Source: Pelargonium x hortorum (taxonomy: Eukaryota > Streptophyta > Magnoliopsida > Geraniales > Geraniaceae). From it: 32,254 nt of DNA. This document shows positions 11,580 through 22,260 of this stretch, piece after piece (within the stretch, counting starts at the first letter, position 1; each line of letters starts with the position of its first letter). The translations under genes were made by a program, and so were the position numbers. The notes beneath the pieces are model-generated. The model had not been told where the DNA came from, ran no database searches, and worked only from the letters and a program-made list of their open reading frames with translations. Location: NCBI GenBank assembly GCA_036897525.1, contig JAYMTJ010000096.1, positions 1 to 32,254 on the forward strand, given 5' to 3'.

Positions 11580-13080
11580 GGGTTTAAGATTAAGAATCTT
11601 GCAAACTCCTTCCTAATTACAGTCAACAAAGAAAAGATCTTGGAGTGCTAAGATAGTACAGAGCTACACCTAAATCCTAAACTATCTCAAGGGAAATCCT
11701 AGAAATGAAATATAGAGAATCTCCAAAGGAAAACTTTTCAGACAATAACCAGGTCCTTCATAAGCATTAGAACTTTAACTCCTTCATAGATCGGAATCAA
11801 GCCTCTCCTCGACCAGATAGAAACTTACCTCATAGCTTTGCCTTAGCCAAGAACATGAAATTGACTTGCCTTTTAATGTCACCCTTAGTATGCCTCTAGC
11901 CATTACAGATACTGAAGAGTCCAGTCGACCTTGCAAAAACAAAGACTACCAAGATCTACAGCTTACAAAGAGAGGTTCAATCCCTGATGCTATATTCTTT
12001 CTATTTAGGAACTATTCCTCTCTATCTTAAACTTCTTTACTAGATCTGAATACTAATACTAATTTAGGATTATCTGCTTTACAAAGAACAACTAAATAAG
12101 GGTATTCTCCTTCATAAACTGGAACTTCCTTTAGCTAAAACTACAACCTAAAATAGGGTGCCATCCTAGGAATTAGAACATCTCCCTTTGCCAGCTCAGA
12201 GACTTACAAGCTTACAAATTAGCTAGAATACACCAATTAGCTTCCTTTCACAACAAATGGAAATAGAATACATTTTTTTGTCTATATGTCTATGTTAGAC
12301 TAGAAATGACTTCTTTGATTTGCAGGATTCAGGATAGATTGGAGTTAGAGCTAGACTAGGACAAAGCAGGAACCATACCCACTAGAAGATAAGGAGTAGG
12401 CCAAAGCAGTAGCAGCTTAACCAGTACAGAAGGAAAGCAGTACCTGGAGCCAGTGTATTCCCTTTGCAAGTATAGCTAATAGTATTGTACCTAATAGAAA
12501 TAAGTCTAGTCTTGTATTCTATTGAGATTCTATTGTCTTAATAAGTGATACTATAGAATTCTTAAGAGTTCCGGTGAATCCCAAGCTAATAAAAGAGTGC
12601 TAAATACTAAATGCCTAAGGTAAATGAAATATCCAGGTAAATACCCACGAAATTGCTATAGTAAAGTACTAAACTAAAGAAAGGAAACCTGTAAGGACAA
12701 GGGGGCTTATAATGGCTCCTATTGGAGTAAATGCTATATCAACTGAGTTAAAGCCATTATATATACTTGAAAAGCTAGCTTTGTCGGGATTGACTTAGTT
12801 TCATCTATTCGATTGTACCTATTTTCAAGCAGTACCTGCTCTTCCTTTAACAAGAAAATGCATATACTGATAAAGAGACATTGTACAGTAATCGGGACAA
12901 ACTGAGATTAGTATGAGTAGATTTCATTACATTAGGATTGTAAAGTATATGGATCGACCGGCTTATCAGGTTAGTTGTATAAGTCTAAACTTTCAGTAAT
13001 ACCAAGTAACTATATTGTATTGTAAGGGAGTCTTTCTTAGACTGATATTACTTTTACACAATTGCTGAAATCAGATACTT
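11580..13080. other. CpG-poor block
   Basis: I count about 10 CpG in 1.5 kb by hand, roughly one fifth of what the GC content predicts. Homopolymer runs are rare compared with the flanks. An open, start-less plus-strand stretch of about 55 codons near 11.86-12.03 kb has a mixed, protein-like composition, but I see no family motif. The block could be an old methylated repeat or a decayed coding element. Its edges are gradual and approximate to 100 bp or so. Confidence 0.55.
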
Positions 13081-13559
13081 TATGTCAAATAAAGTGAATT
13101 TGAAAGGGATATTATTAGACTTACTGAATTAGAATAAAATACAAAATAAACTTAGACAAAGGGGTCCTTATTTCCATTGTAAGCTATCAACAACATCAAA
13201 CAAAAGGGATCGGGGGTACTATCAAATTCAAATTAACCTATTAAAAAAGAAATAAGATTTAGATCATAGAGCGGGGTTTTTTGTAATATTAAAAAAAACT
13301 CGGGTACTAAAACACTCTTACTTGAGCGGATACTTTGGTGTTAAAAATGAGTAAAACTAAGGCTGTTTCTTCCCAATAAAGAGTCTTTTCTACTATATGA
13401 GGAAAGCAAGAGATTAGGTCGCTTATTCGCGTATAAATTTCGTTGGCAAATGGGTAAAAAAGACTAAGGTCTTAGTACAATGCTGAAGAGAGTATATCAT
13501 ATCAATAGGGTAGCTATTTAATTAAGGGTACTTGTCTATATAGGAAGTAGAAAGAAGTA
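13081..13559. other. Gene-free stretch
   Basis: CpG-normal AT-rich DNA between a CpG-poor block and the SINE-like segment. Nothing recognised. Confidence 0.5.
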
Positions 13560-13712
13560 CGCATTTAAGTCAGAAGGTTAGAACGCCCCATCAAATCAGA
13601 GAATGTTGTAGGTTCAAGTCCAATAGCCTCCTGTATACCCCGGATACCCTAGAGCTTATAGAAAGATTAGTAGTACATCTCTTCTGGAACTTCTACTAAT
13701 ATAAAAAAAAAA
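13560..13712 (+). repeat. tRNA-headed, A-tailed SINE-like segment
   Basis: A D-arm/A-box-like stretch (TAAGTCAGAAGGTTAGAAC, 13,566-13,584) is followed by a good B box (GGTTCAAGTCC, 13,611-13,621) and GCCTCCTG, resembling a tRNA 3' end. A run of ten A closes the unit at 13,703-13,712. The layout (tRNA head, about 80 bp body, A-tail) is like the better supported element at 7.6-7.8 kb. The acceptor stem does not pair, so it is not a working tRNA gene. A target-site duplication is not convincing: TATAGGA near 13,539 against AATAGGA after the tail. It may instead be the T block of the repeat copy whose M block lies at 13,801-13,870. Confidence 0.4.
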
Positions 13713-13800
13713 TAGGACTGTGGTATAATATAAATAAAGTGTAGCTGCCAAGCAAATCCTAATTAAGGAAAGAAGAATAAGAAGAATAACTAGAGAAGTT

Positions 13801-13870
13801 GAGTAAGTAAGTGTAAGTCCAAGTGAGGTTTCTTTTCTGTTTTCGAGGTTTCAGATTTCGGTTCAGTGTA
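13801..13870 (+). repeat. Isolated M block of the dispersed repeat family
   Basis: GTGTAAGTCCAAGTGAGGTT is followed by TTTTCGAGGTTTCAGATTTCGG. This aligns with the M block at 20,983-21,029 (GAGTAAGTCCGTTTATTTC, then GGTTTCCCATTTCGGA). No S or U block is clear next to it. The tRNA-like segment at 13,560 sits upstream at about the distance that separates T from the following M in other copies. Confidence 0.38.
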
Positions 13871-14830
13871 GTAGGAAAGACAGATTCGGAGTCTACTAGG
13901 GTCATTCGTTTTTCCAGTTTTCTAAAAGTGTAAAGGTAAGTTTACAAATTAGAATTCTGTTTTTTGAGTATCCTTTACTTTAGGTTGGCGGATTCTGCGA
14001 AACCAATAAAGAAGTAACCCTCTCTAATTTAGATTTAGACAAAGAAAAGGAAAGCCACTCCTTTTGGCGTAGGAAATATGAATTAATTAATCTAAAAGTA
14101 ATTACCACGATATAATGTATTTATAGTATTCTTTTTTTGTGCTCCTATTCTGGGAATCGCCCGGTAATATTCTACTCTACAGATCATATATAGATTATAC
14201 TCCCTACACTTTTGGTTCTCCTTATTTAGTGTACATCACGGGATCACCAAAATGGATTATTTATCATCCTATCGAACTCGTATAAGAACCAAGTCATTTT
14301 CTTTAAGATTAAGTATTAAAGAGGTACTCGTTGAAAAGCTTGCTAAAAGGAAGTCTTTCTCCATATTCTGCTTCCTTTAGTGCTGAAGAAAGTTAAAACC
14401 CCGGATTCCAGCTTTTGTGTTTTGCCATAAGGAATTGAAACTCTCTATACTCTAAGGGGTTCTGGGAGATTGATTGGAAACTCTAAAAAAGGAGTAACAA
14501 TACTACTCTCTTAATAAAGGCCTTACTTTTGTAAGAAATTCCTGATAAGAGCTAGGCCCTGTGATCAAAAGTCAAACTCCTTTTGACTTCTTGTAGTATT
14601 TGTTTCATTATCTGGCTGGGACTTAACTGTACTTTCCTTACAAAGAAAAGGGTATTACCTTATTTTTCTTTTAGAACCGAGGTTTCATATCTAAAGATAG
14701 CTAAAGATAGTTAGGCAAGGGGCTTCCTATTCCTAATATTTTACTCCAGGATTTTTTAGATAATACTTTAATACTAGGAATTTCGAGGGTTAGGACAAGG
14801 CTCTCTCTTAAAGAAATAAACTTAGGCTTA
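13871..14830. other. Gene-free stretch with short tandem duplication
   Basis: CTAAAGATAG is duplicated in tandem at 14,691-14,710. No gene or further family block is clear. Confidence 0.5.
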
Positions 14831-14881
14831 AGGCGTTGCTACAGCTACCTTTGATTGTTGGAGAATTGACCGTCAAAACTA

Positions 14882-14902
14882 CCAAGAGACAAGCTCTTGC
14901 CT
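14882..14902 (+). repeat. 21-nt direct repeat, left copy
   Basis: Identical to 15,934-15,954; internal 6-bp hairpin with a 5-nt loop. The same peptide word QETSSCL can be read from both copies. Confidence 0.85.
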
Positions 14903-15933
14903 AAACTTCATTAACTTGAAAAGTCTGCCTACTCTATATCCCACCAATAGTTCGGTTAGGAAACTCCTTGCATGCAATACAAAACCAAGAAAATCTTACA
15001 AACAAGATTTAGGATTCTGTTCTGTTATTAGACTCCTCAACTGTCCTTGCTATCCTATCCCAACAGCTGTCACTTTTCATTGGCCATCTGAAGAAAAGAA
15101 TACAAGAATACAGTATCGATCGGAAATCAGTTCATGTATCTATCTAAACTGGAAGAATAGGATTTGAAAGAGAGGATTTCTAAGGGATTTAAGGATTTTA
15201 AGGGTTCTAAAGAATCCGTTTCTGTTATTCCTTGTAGCTACACCTGCTGACAAGAAGAAGAACTAAGACAATTAATTAATTTATAGAGTAACTTCCTCTT
15301 AGAAAGACTAAAGTAAAGATTGAGATTGATTTATGGGTTTGGACCACCCTGAAGTTCATTGGTCTTCACTTCATAGTAGCCTTTATAGTCTTTGTTGTAG
15401 CTATACGCAGAAAATCCCATTCTTAAGAATTCCCTATGTCGGAAACCCCTTCCCTTATCCCGCACAAGGTTTATTTAAATAGTAGCCTTTTCTATAGATA
15501 CAAAACTTTAGACTATTAATAGGAAGCTTTACTTCTACAGTCTTTATCGAAACAAATAACTTTATACTCTCTCTTATTCCTGACAACCTTTAGGAATTGG
15601 AAATAGGAATTGGAAACTGAGTAACACCAATAAGAGATCTCTTTAGGGCTTTGTAATACCTGCTTTTCTTAATCCCTCATTTGCGACTCTTCTTTTCTTG
15701 CCCGTGTAAAAGATCTACCCGATCTGTATATGGACTGGACTCCTTTTATATCAATCAGAATCTGTTTCTATTCTCCTTTGCCAGCTATGTAAACTTCCCA
15801 GGTTCCAGATAAGATGTTGTTATTTTAGTTACCAGCTGACAAGTACAGTAGCTACAAGGGCTCTCCTAACAGCATTCACAAAACAACGAATACATTAGCA
15901 ATGAACTGCTTACATTAGCTACAACGGAATCCT

Positions 15934-15954
15934 CCAAGAGACAAGCTCTTGCCT
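15934..15954 (+). repeat. 21-nt direct repeat, right copy
   Basis: Identical to 14,882-14,902. A start-less open stretch of about 49 codons in another frame overlaps it, with a hydrophilic, helix-like composition (for example ESSKRQALASLSTINKQQLA). Confidence 0.85.
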
Positions 15955-16162
15955 CGCTTTCAACTATCAACAAACAACAGCTAGCAAAGGACTATACTAA
16001 AGAAAGAGACTCCTATCAAATTTGATATACCAAGTCCTACCACCCTTCCACGACTCCCTCTTTATACAGTTCAGCGAGTACTTTTTTATCGCGGATTCAG
16101 ATCCCCCGTGAAAGTGCATCGTTAAAAGAAAAGCCTCTCAGAATCAATTTTATAGCAACCCA

Positions 16163-16178
16163 TCTTATCTTATCTTAT
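16163..16178. repeat. (TCTTA)n microsatellite, 3 units
   Basis: Three perfect TCTTA units plus one base. Confidence 0.85.
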
Positions 16179-16588
16179 ATAATATAATAGCACTCGTTAC
16201 TCAGCGCGGAATTCTAACCGAAAGCTTAGGTTAAGGTTAACCCAGTAGGATAAAATCCTAAAGGTTTAGAAATATCGGAATTAGTTACAACAGAACTTTT
16301 TACAGCCCCCTAGAAGCTCTCGACGCCCTAAAATATCCAACCAAATAAGCATTCCTTCACTAAGGAGTTTCCTAGTAATAATGAACTCTTCCGAGCGTGA
16401 CATTGTTTCTAAATAAAAAACTCAAATCTTATAAATATGGATTCTAATTAACAGGCTTATCCGAATTAAAGAAGCGTCTTCCTTTTCTTTTCTAAATATA
16501 ACGAAATGGGTACTTGATACTGTAGCTTACCTTGGTGTTTGTTTCTACCTTAACAAAAAGTTAAAAATAAAGTTTTTTATTTGACGGG

Positions 16589-16608
16589 TCCTATCCTATC
16601 CTATCCTA
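16589..16608. repeat. (TCCTA)n microsatellite, 4 units
   Basis: Four perfect TCCTA units. Confidence 0.9.
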
Positions 16609-18291
16609 GTAAAGCAAAGGAATCTATTCTCGACCAACGGAAGGTGGGTTTTTTTAGAGGAAAGTCTATGGATGCTTCGTTGAAAGGAAGCCTTTACTAT
16701 AAAGATTAACCCCTTATTGCTGAAACTTCCTTGGTTATAGTTAAAAAGCGGGTAAAGAGTAAATAAGAGAGCTTTACAGGTTTTTTGAACCTACTACAAA
16801 TGCCCCTTTAGTAAAGGAATTTCTTAAACATTTTCTTCTCTAGGGTGTGCGGCAAAAAAAACTTAAGTCCAGGATTTTATCTACTACTGTAGGTTTGTTT
16901 TACTTCTTACAAAAGGAGCTTTTTTTTAGTGTTTCAATCAAGAAGCTACGCTAGGCTAGAGCTATCAGGTTAAGGGAAGGCTATAAAAGCTATGCTAACG
17001 GTAGTGCCTTTCCGGTTTATTAGTAGAGGACACAGATTGATTTCCTTCTATGTGTAAAGGGTTTACTAAGTTGCGTTATGCCAGAAAGATTTAGAATAGG
17101 AGCAAGTATGGAGCACTAGATAGGAATTGTATAGATTCTCGTCTAAGATAGAAAACTTTGTTTAAGATTCTATATATAGATTAAATTCTTTTTTGCGGGT
17201 TTGTTCTGTTGTTCTTTGGAGCTCATTCTGTAGCTGAGTTAAGAATATAAAGTGCTATCTGTCCGATCTTTCTCGTGCTACTTTCGAAAAAAATTTTCTA
17301 TTTCAAGTGGAAAAAGTTAAGGTCTAATAGTAAAGCAAAGAATTTTATTATAAAACTTCGCTGGTCTTAGGTAAGGTTTAATAAAGCTACTTATATTGAT
17401 GTAGAGCTTCTAGAGAATTCTATTTATATTGTACTTTATTTTCTTAAGAACCCCGTTCTTTAATGAAATATTGGGACATGTGTCGCCTATAGAAGAGGGG
17501 CCCTTGATTTTTTAACTCAATTAAAATACTCTAGTATAGCAAATCCAGTCCAGGCTTTAAACTTTTAGCTTTACAAATTTTTAGGAAATCCTATTAAATA
17601 GCAAGGCACTTCATTTTTTGTTATCAAGTTAATCTTACGGGATCCTGTTGAATCCTAAGCTAGTTGGTAGGACTTGGTACCTCCGCAAAGCCAATATAAG
17701 CTCTGGTGGCTCCTTATATTAAAGGATAAATATCCTGTATAAGTATAAGATATATAGTATTTGTAAGGCAGATGATAGGCTGTATGCATTTTCCTTTTTA
17801 GTGTTATGGATTAATAAATAATAGCTAAGGTCAATAGATGCAACAGAGTTCTCACCCAAATTAAACAACGTCTAAAAGAAGGACCTATATATAATGGACT
17901 CAATAAGAGCACTTGGATATAAGATATAAATTCAGGAGGAGTCTAAGGGCTGGGCAACATCTCACTCAATATTTATTTACGTTTTACCTTGACTGCTACC
18001 CAACTAAATGGAAATACTTACTCTATGTTTTTAACTATATTAAATGCTGTTACTTGAATAAAAAAGGTAGAACGCGAGTAATCCGTGCACCCAACGAGTT
18101 AAAACAAAGTAATTGATCGTTTCACAGGAAACTCCACTGACACTGAAGAAATATACAAACCGGTTATATAGAAAGTGCGGGTCTAGCTAGCTTATTTAGG
18201 AATCCCAAAGCTTTTTTTCTCATTTATGAATATTCAATCCTAAAGGGGCTCTTTATAAAGGTAAAGTCCTACTGCTTATTGTGGGAGCTCC

Positions 18292-18520
18292 TTTTTTTTT
18301 TTTAAGGGAAAGTCCAATGTCCTCCATAAGCTATACCGACTGGAACTTGGCTAGCTTTGGACAGCTATCATTGACACAGTTGTTACAGTTGAAGTTGGCC
18401 TAGATTCACATTCCCTCGACAGAAAGGACTTGCAACTGGGTGCTTAGAGTGGGTTATAGGTAGGATCCCATAGGCTGAGGAGATAGAGTTCTGATGAGGG
18501 TGTCCTTTAGCTCCCTGCTC
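18292..18520 (-). repeat. Possible A-tailed retroposed segment
   Basis: A run of twelve T at 18,292-18,303 is an A-tail for a minus-strand element. The adjoining roughly 215 bp (18,304-18,520) are CpG-poor (about two CpG) inside CpG-normal DNA, so the composition changes at the tail. No A/B boxes, clear open frame or clean target-site duplication are seen (AGCTCC occurs on both sides but does not extend). It could be a retroposed transcript fragment or a LINE/SINE 3' end. Confidence 0.3.
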
Positions 18521-18540
18521 TAACTAAAGTTTGTGAATTC

Positions 18541-20667
18541 TTGTAATCATGCTTTAGAATTTTTTCCCTTATATTGTACCCACTTTAGACTTATAAACTC
18601 TTCCGCGAAATATTAAGCGAGGTTTATTAGAGAGAAAAGCTTTGCAAGGTTTGAGGGTTTGCTAGTAACCGCTGCTTTGTTTAACCAGAACCAGAACAAG
18701 TTCTTGGAACTTTGCGATTCAAAGGTTATACCTATCTTTAAATTCCTACTTCACTTGTACAAACTTGTACCACGCGTTTCTTTTCTAGGTATACTAAACC
18801 CGAATTTTAGCCATTATTAGCTTATATTTTTAATATTGGGTGTTTGTAAAAGGACTTTAAAGAAAAGTGGACTCTGTATATTCCTAAATTCTCTATGTTC
18901 AGAATCTCTAATGTTATCTACCAGAAGTCAGGACTAAGAGTCTAAGAAATAGGGTTTAAGTTTTTTCTAAATGGGTCCTAGTTTACAAGGTTAAGCATTT
19001 ATGCAATTAGTATGGGAAAGGCCCCTTTCAATATATGGAATACTCGTCGTGTTTTGTTCTGATACAGGGTCTAATATCCCTTAGGAAACTCTAGGGGTGA
19101 AAAAAAGGATATAGCACGAAAAAAGAGATGTGGTAAGTTTTGCGTTCCTGTACAATAAGTTCTATCATAAATTTGAGGGTTATAGCTTTTATAAACGTAT
19201 TTCGGTCCTCGCAATTAAACACCCTAAGCTAAGAGAAGCTCCGGTAAGACTTAAGAAGGGTATGACTTTCTCGGCAAGAGTAGTAAAATAAAAGTCTAGC
19301 TTTATACAGTAATGAAAATGACTTTTTTTTTTTGCTTAAAAGATTCTAGAATTGGGAAGGCTTTATGCCAGTAAGATTAGATTAATAAATACAATGAGAT
19401 TTATAAGATAAGTCTTGTATGACCCTAAAAATGATCTCTAAAGAGCTTGTAATTAGATGGCTTGGATAGTGGTTTGGACCTATCCAATCACTCTTGCCTT
19501 TACGTGGGCTTCTATATTCCTATTGACTGTATTGACAATATCCGTTGTGTGGTTTTTTCTTATCTATTTCGCAGATCAGTAAGCTTAGTTCCTCCCAAAA
19601 CCTCAATTAGACTTCTTTTCTTCATTTATTTATAGTACTCGTAACCCTCGAAATAAATTAGTCAAAATATATCATAAAACATTGCATAGGCCTAGGTTTT
19701 CTCAGGAACGCCTAGTCGCTCCGGCAGAAGTGAAACCTAAGAACCATTCTCAAAAAAGGGAACTCTGGGACTTAGCGGTAGTAAAAGTTTAACCAATCCG
19801 CGGTCAAAAAACTGCAACAGGTATAACGTAGACTTCCCCAAAACTGGAGTTTCAATCCCCTCTAAGATACAAGCACAGGATCCTTTTATTAAATGATAAC
19901 TACATTATACTAGAAAATAATACCAAAATTGTAAATACTAGATTATTTAGTATAGTAAACTCGAAGTGGGAACATAAAAAAGTTAAGGAAGTTTGTAGAA
20001 TATCAAGAGCTCTAAAGCAGTAAAAGCTTTTTTTCTTGAAACATTGCCATTTTGTGGGATTCAGAGGAAAGTTTAGGTCACCCTTTATGGAACTGCAGTT
20101 ATGAATCTATCTTTTAGGCTTTTCTAGGTATAAGTTCCTTAAATACACATGGAAGGCCTATATTCTATTCACCCGTTTTTTTTGCGAGCTCCTCCGCTTT
20201 TAGTTTAGACAAAGTTAATTTGTTCAGAAAGTACTACTGGTTGACCAAGCAAGCCCCTTTTACTCTTTTGTATGTAGCTAATGGATTTTCTTTGTGAGTT
20301 CCCTTTTCCTATAGATCCCATTTAATTTAAGTCGTAGAACTGGTAATATTTCTTATTTATTTAAAGAGTTTTGAGTGTCTGGTTTTCGAGGATATTGTTT
20401 GTAGCGGGTATTTTGGGTTCCTTTGCTTCTCATAGTAAATATGCATTTTATTCGAAATTGAAAGATTTAGGTATAACTATTATACTCTAAGAGACTAGAA
20501 GTCCGGACAGAACTCTAAAGAAAATTTAGGCCATATCCTTATAAAGGCTAATAAAGGAGGGAATTGCTCTATAGTATTAGTAAAGTGTCTTATTAGGAAT
20601 TCTGTAACTCCAACTCCTGCGGTCTTAATTAGGATAGGTTAGATCTTAGGCTGAGAGTCCTAATTCT
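18541..20667. other. Gene-free stretch
   Basis: A run of eleven T lies at 19,323-19,333. A B-box-like word (GAGTTTCAATCCCC) lies at 19,847-19,860, preceded by GCGGTAGTAAAAG and GCGGTC but without a foldable tRNA. Nothing else is recognised. Confidence 0.5.
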
Positions 20668-21029
20668 ATCTAACTCTAATAATACCTTAACTCTCGGTAC
20701 ACTAGTAGGGGTCCCCGGTCTCTGAAGGGTGTACTCAAGAGTATCTAGGGTTCAATCCTCTTTGTACTATAAGAGGCTGGGAAGAGGAGGAATTATCCCT
20801 TACCTTAACAACTAAAACAATCTAATAAGCAAAGCACCTTATTAATACAATACAATACAAACTCGAATACTCTTTCTATATATAATAAAAAAATCTGCCT
20901 AAGTCTCTCTATCTAAGCCTAGCTCCTATTCCAAAGTCTAGCTACAAAGACTCTGTAAAGAAGTCCAGAAGGCTGGTATGAGAGTAAGTCCGTTTATTTC
21001 GGTGTTTCCAGGTTTCCCATTTCGGATAG
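20668..21029 (+). repeat. Dispersed repeat family, first of a tandem pair (T-S-U-M)
   Basis: T is at 20,668-20,760 (CTCTAATAATACC...CCCCGGTCTC..., ending CTAGGGTTCAATCCTC, a B-box-like word). An S-like stretch is at 20,772-20,810 (GAGGAGGAATTATCCCTTAC). U is at 20,897-20,960 (CTCTCTATCTAAGCCTAG, CTCC, then CTAGCTACAAAG). M is at 20,983-21,029 (GTAAGTCCGTTTATTTC, then GTTTCCAGGTTTCCC). The U and M blocks are the best preserved of the family. The next copy's T block begins only about 120 bp after this M block. Confidence 0.5.
20844..20860. repeat. (AATAC)n microsatellite, about 3.4 units
   Basis: Three AATAC units plus AA, lying inside the first tandem repeat copy between its S and U blocks. 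Confidence 0.85.
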
Positions 21030-21146
21030 TAAAGATTTTGTAGTGTTAAGCTAAAGTCAAGCATTTTCCTGTATCGTTGAAGCAAAAGTCATTTGTATTT
21101 GTAGTAGGTTATAGTGTAGGATTCACTATCTGTAATACTTTCTTTT

Positions 21147-21445
21147 TATGGGATTTAACCTTCCCACGTTAGACTTCGGTCGGTAAAAGGTGATTTACTC
21201 TCTACTGTATAAGGTTTCTATCCTCGTTAACGATAAGCTGCATAGCACATGAGGAATACACCTTAATTATAATATAAAGACTCTCTACTTTATACTATAG
21301 CCTACTAATACTAGAGTAACATAACAATTCTATCTAGGTAAAGAATACACCAAATTCTGGGTTAAGTTCTAACATAAGCAAGACAAGAGAAGTTTCATTA
21401 AGAAGTAGTCATCAAAGAAAGTAGTAAGTCAAAAGCAAGTCAAAG
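21147..21445 (+). repeat. Dispersed repeat family, second of a tandem pair (T-S and remnant)
   Basis: T is at 21,147-21,226 (TATGGGATTTAACCTTCCC, GACTTCGGTCGGTAAAAGG, then TAAGGTTTCTATCCTCG) and S at 21,231-21,265 (CGATAAGCTGCATAGCACA, then GAGGAATACACCTTAA). Past S there is a TA-rich stretch (ACTCTCTACTTTATACTATA) and a diverged M-like end near 21,421-21,445 (AGTAGTAAGTCAAAAGCAAG). The inverted copy at 314-460 is its closest relative in the window. On the minus strand, T carries GGAAGGTTAAATCCCATA, a T-arm-like word. The copy abuts a CpG-poor block starting near 21.45 kb. Confidence 0.58.
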
Positions 21446-21449
21446 AAGT

Positions 21450-22150
21450 TAAGAATAAGAAAACTAGACTAGAGATGTTTGGATGACAGCTTACAATGTC
21501 TGGTTGGTTAGGAAAGAGGGTGTCCCTTAAGTAGGTTAGGGTGTGATTACAGAGTTTACTGACAGTTTGCTTATTATCTATTTCTTAATGTTTCTTATTT
21601 AGTTATCTTCCAGTCTAGCTTTAGATTGAGCGGATAGGTAGCATTCGGAGGAAGAGGAAGCTTTGTAGTTTGTAGGAGAAGTCAAGGAGTTAGTGTTTAG
21701 AATGGGTTTCCAGGTTAGCACTTGCAAGCTCTACAGGTTGTTATTAGAGATCGGAGTACCCAGAAGGAGATTGATAGGATTGGCTTTAAAGGAGATAGAG
21801 TTCCTAAGATAGTGGAGATTGGGTGTTAAAGGGACACAGTTTGCTAGAGATGTTGGTAAGTATCAGGGTTCTTACTTAGTACTCCAACTTGACTACTAAG
21901 AGAGTTTCAAGAGTGATACTTATTAGGTTTGACTTATTAGGTTTGACTTATAAGAAAGAGATGTTGAGTTCAAGTTAATTTAGGATTGGCTTATATATAA
22001 AGGTAGAGATTCTAGCAGACAAAGTTATTGAGTTGACTTCTTTGTTAGGTTAGGGATTAGAAGCTAATTAGAATTGCTTCTTAGAGTTTCAACAGAGTAC
22101 CTTTGGAGTTCGGAGGTAGTATAGAAGGGAAGGGGTTTATAACTAAAAGG
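21450..22150. other. CpG-poor, G/T-rich block
   Basis: About four CpG in 660 bp (hand count, observed/expected about 0.2). The plus strand is G/T-rich, the minus strand C/A-rich. Start-less open stretches of about 40-45 codons on the minus strand near 21.6-21.87 kb have a protein-like composition without a motif I recognise. A 14-nt unit (ACTTATTAGGTTTG) is repeated about 2.4 times at 21,918-21,951. Confidence 0.5.
21918..21951. repeat. 14-nt tandem repeat, 2.4 units
   Basis: Perfect repetition of ACTTATTAGGTTTG followed by ACTTAT. Confidence 0.9.
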
Positions 22151-22184
22151 AGGGTTACCCTTTGAACGGATTTGAGCCAGTATT

Positions 22185-22260
22185 TCCTTTTTAGGACTTG
22201 AACCTAGGATAGGGTGATTTTGGAATATATAGGAGGATAGAGCTACTAAACAAGGCTCTC
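22185..22260 (-). repeat. Degenerate tRNA-like relic
   Basis: On the minus strand, GTAGCTCTATCC (22,246-22,234) precedes a B box GGTTCAAGTCC (22,204-22,194), and the T-stem pairs in 4 of 5 positions (CTAGG/CCTAA). The start resembles the relic at 5.18 kb (TTAGCTCTCTTATCC), so the two may be related. The acceptor and anticodon stems are not preserved. It lies just past the CpG-poor block ending near 22.15 kb. Confidence 0.33.

Larger units (their letters stand above)
14832..15980. other. CpG-poor block with 21-nt direct repeats near both ends
   Basis: About 16 CpG in 1.15 kb (hand count, observed/expected about 0.4). The exact 21-mer beginning CCAAGAGACAAGCTCTTGCC occurs at 14,882-14,902 and again at 15,934-15,954. 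It contains a 6-bp hairpin (CAAGAG/CTCTTG). Inside lie an open plus-strand stretch from 14,832 to 15,167 (111 codons before its stop; TTG at 14,916, no upstream ATG) and a start-less plus-strand stretch at 15,292-15,426 whose translation has a hydrophobic run (FIGLHFIVAFIVFVVAI) followed by RRK. Neither matches a family I know, and an open frame near 110 codons is within chance for 32 kb. TAGGAATTGGAAA is tandemly duplicated at 15,591-15,616. Confidence 0.5.
15981..18290. other. Gene-free, CpG-normal stretch
   Basis: About 27 CpG in roughly 1 kb at 16.0-17.0 kb (hand count, observed/expected near 0.9), which serves as the contrast to the CpG-poor blocks. Two pentamer microsatellites lie at 16,163-16,178 and 16,589-16,608. 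A 67-codon frame at 17,913-18,116 (TTG start) has no motif. Confidence 0.55.

Noticed and set aside
8135-14436. Shared 16-mer ATAAGGAATTGAAACT near 8.14 and 14.43 kb as a repeat element
   Set aside because: Length is borderline for chance in 32 kb and the flanks do not align.
17741-17815. KADDRLYAF-like peptide as a reverse-transcriptase active-site motif
   Set aside because: Only the two aspartates fit; the surrounding residues do not match any reverse-transcriptase palm motif and the open stretch is short.
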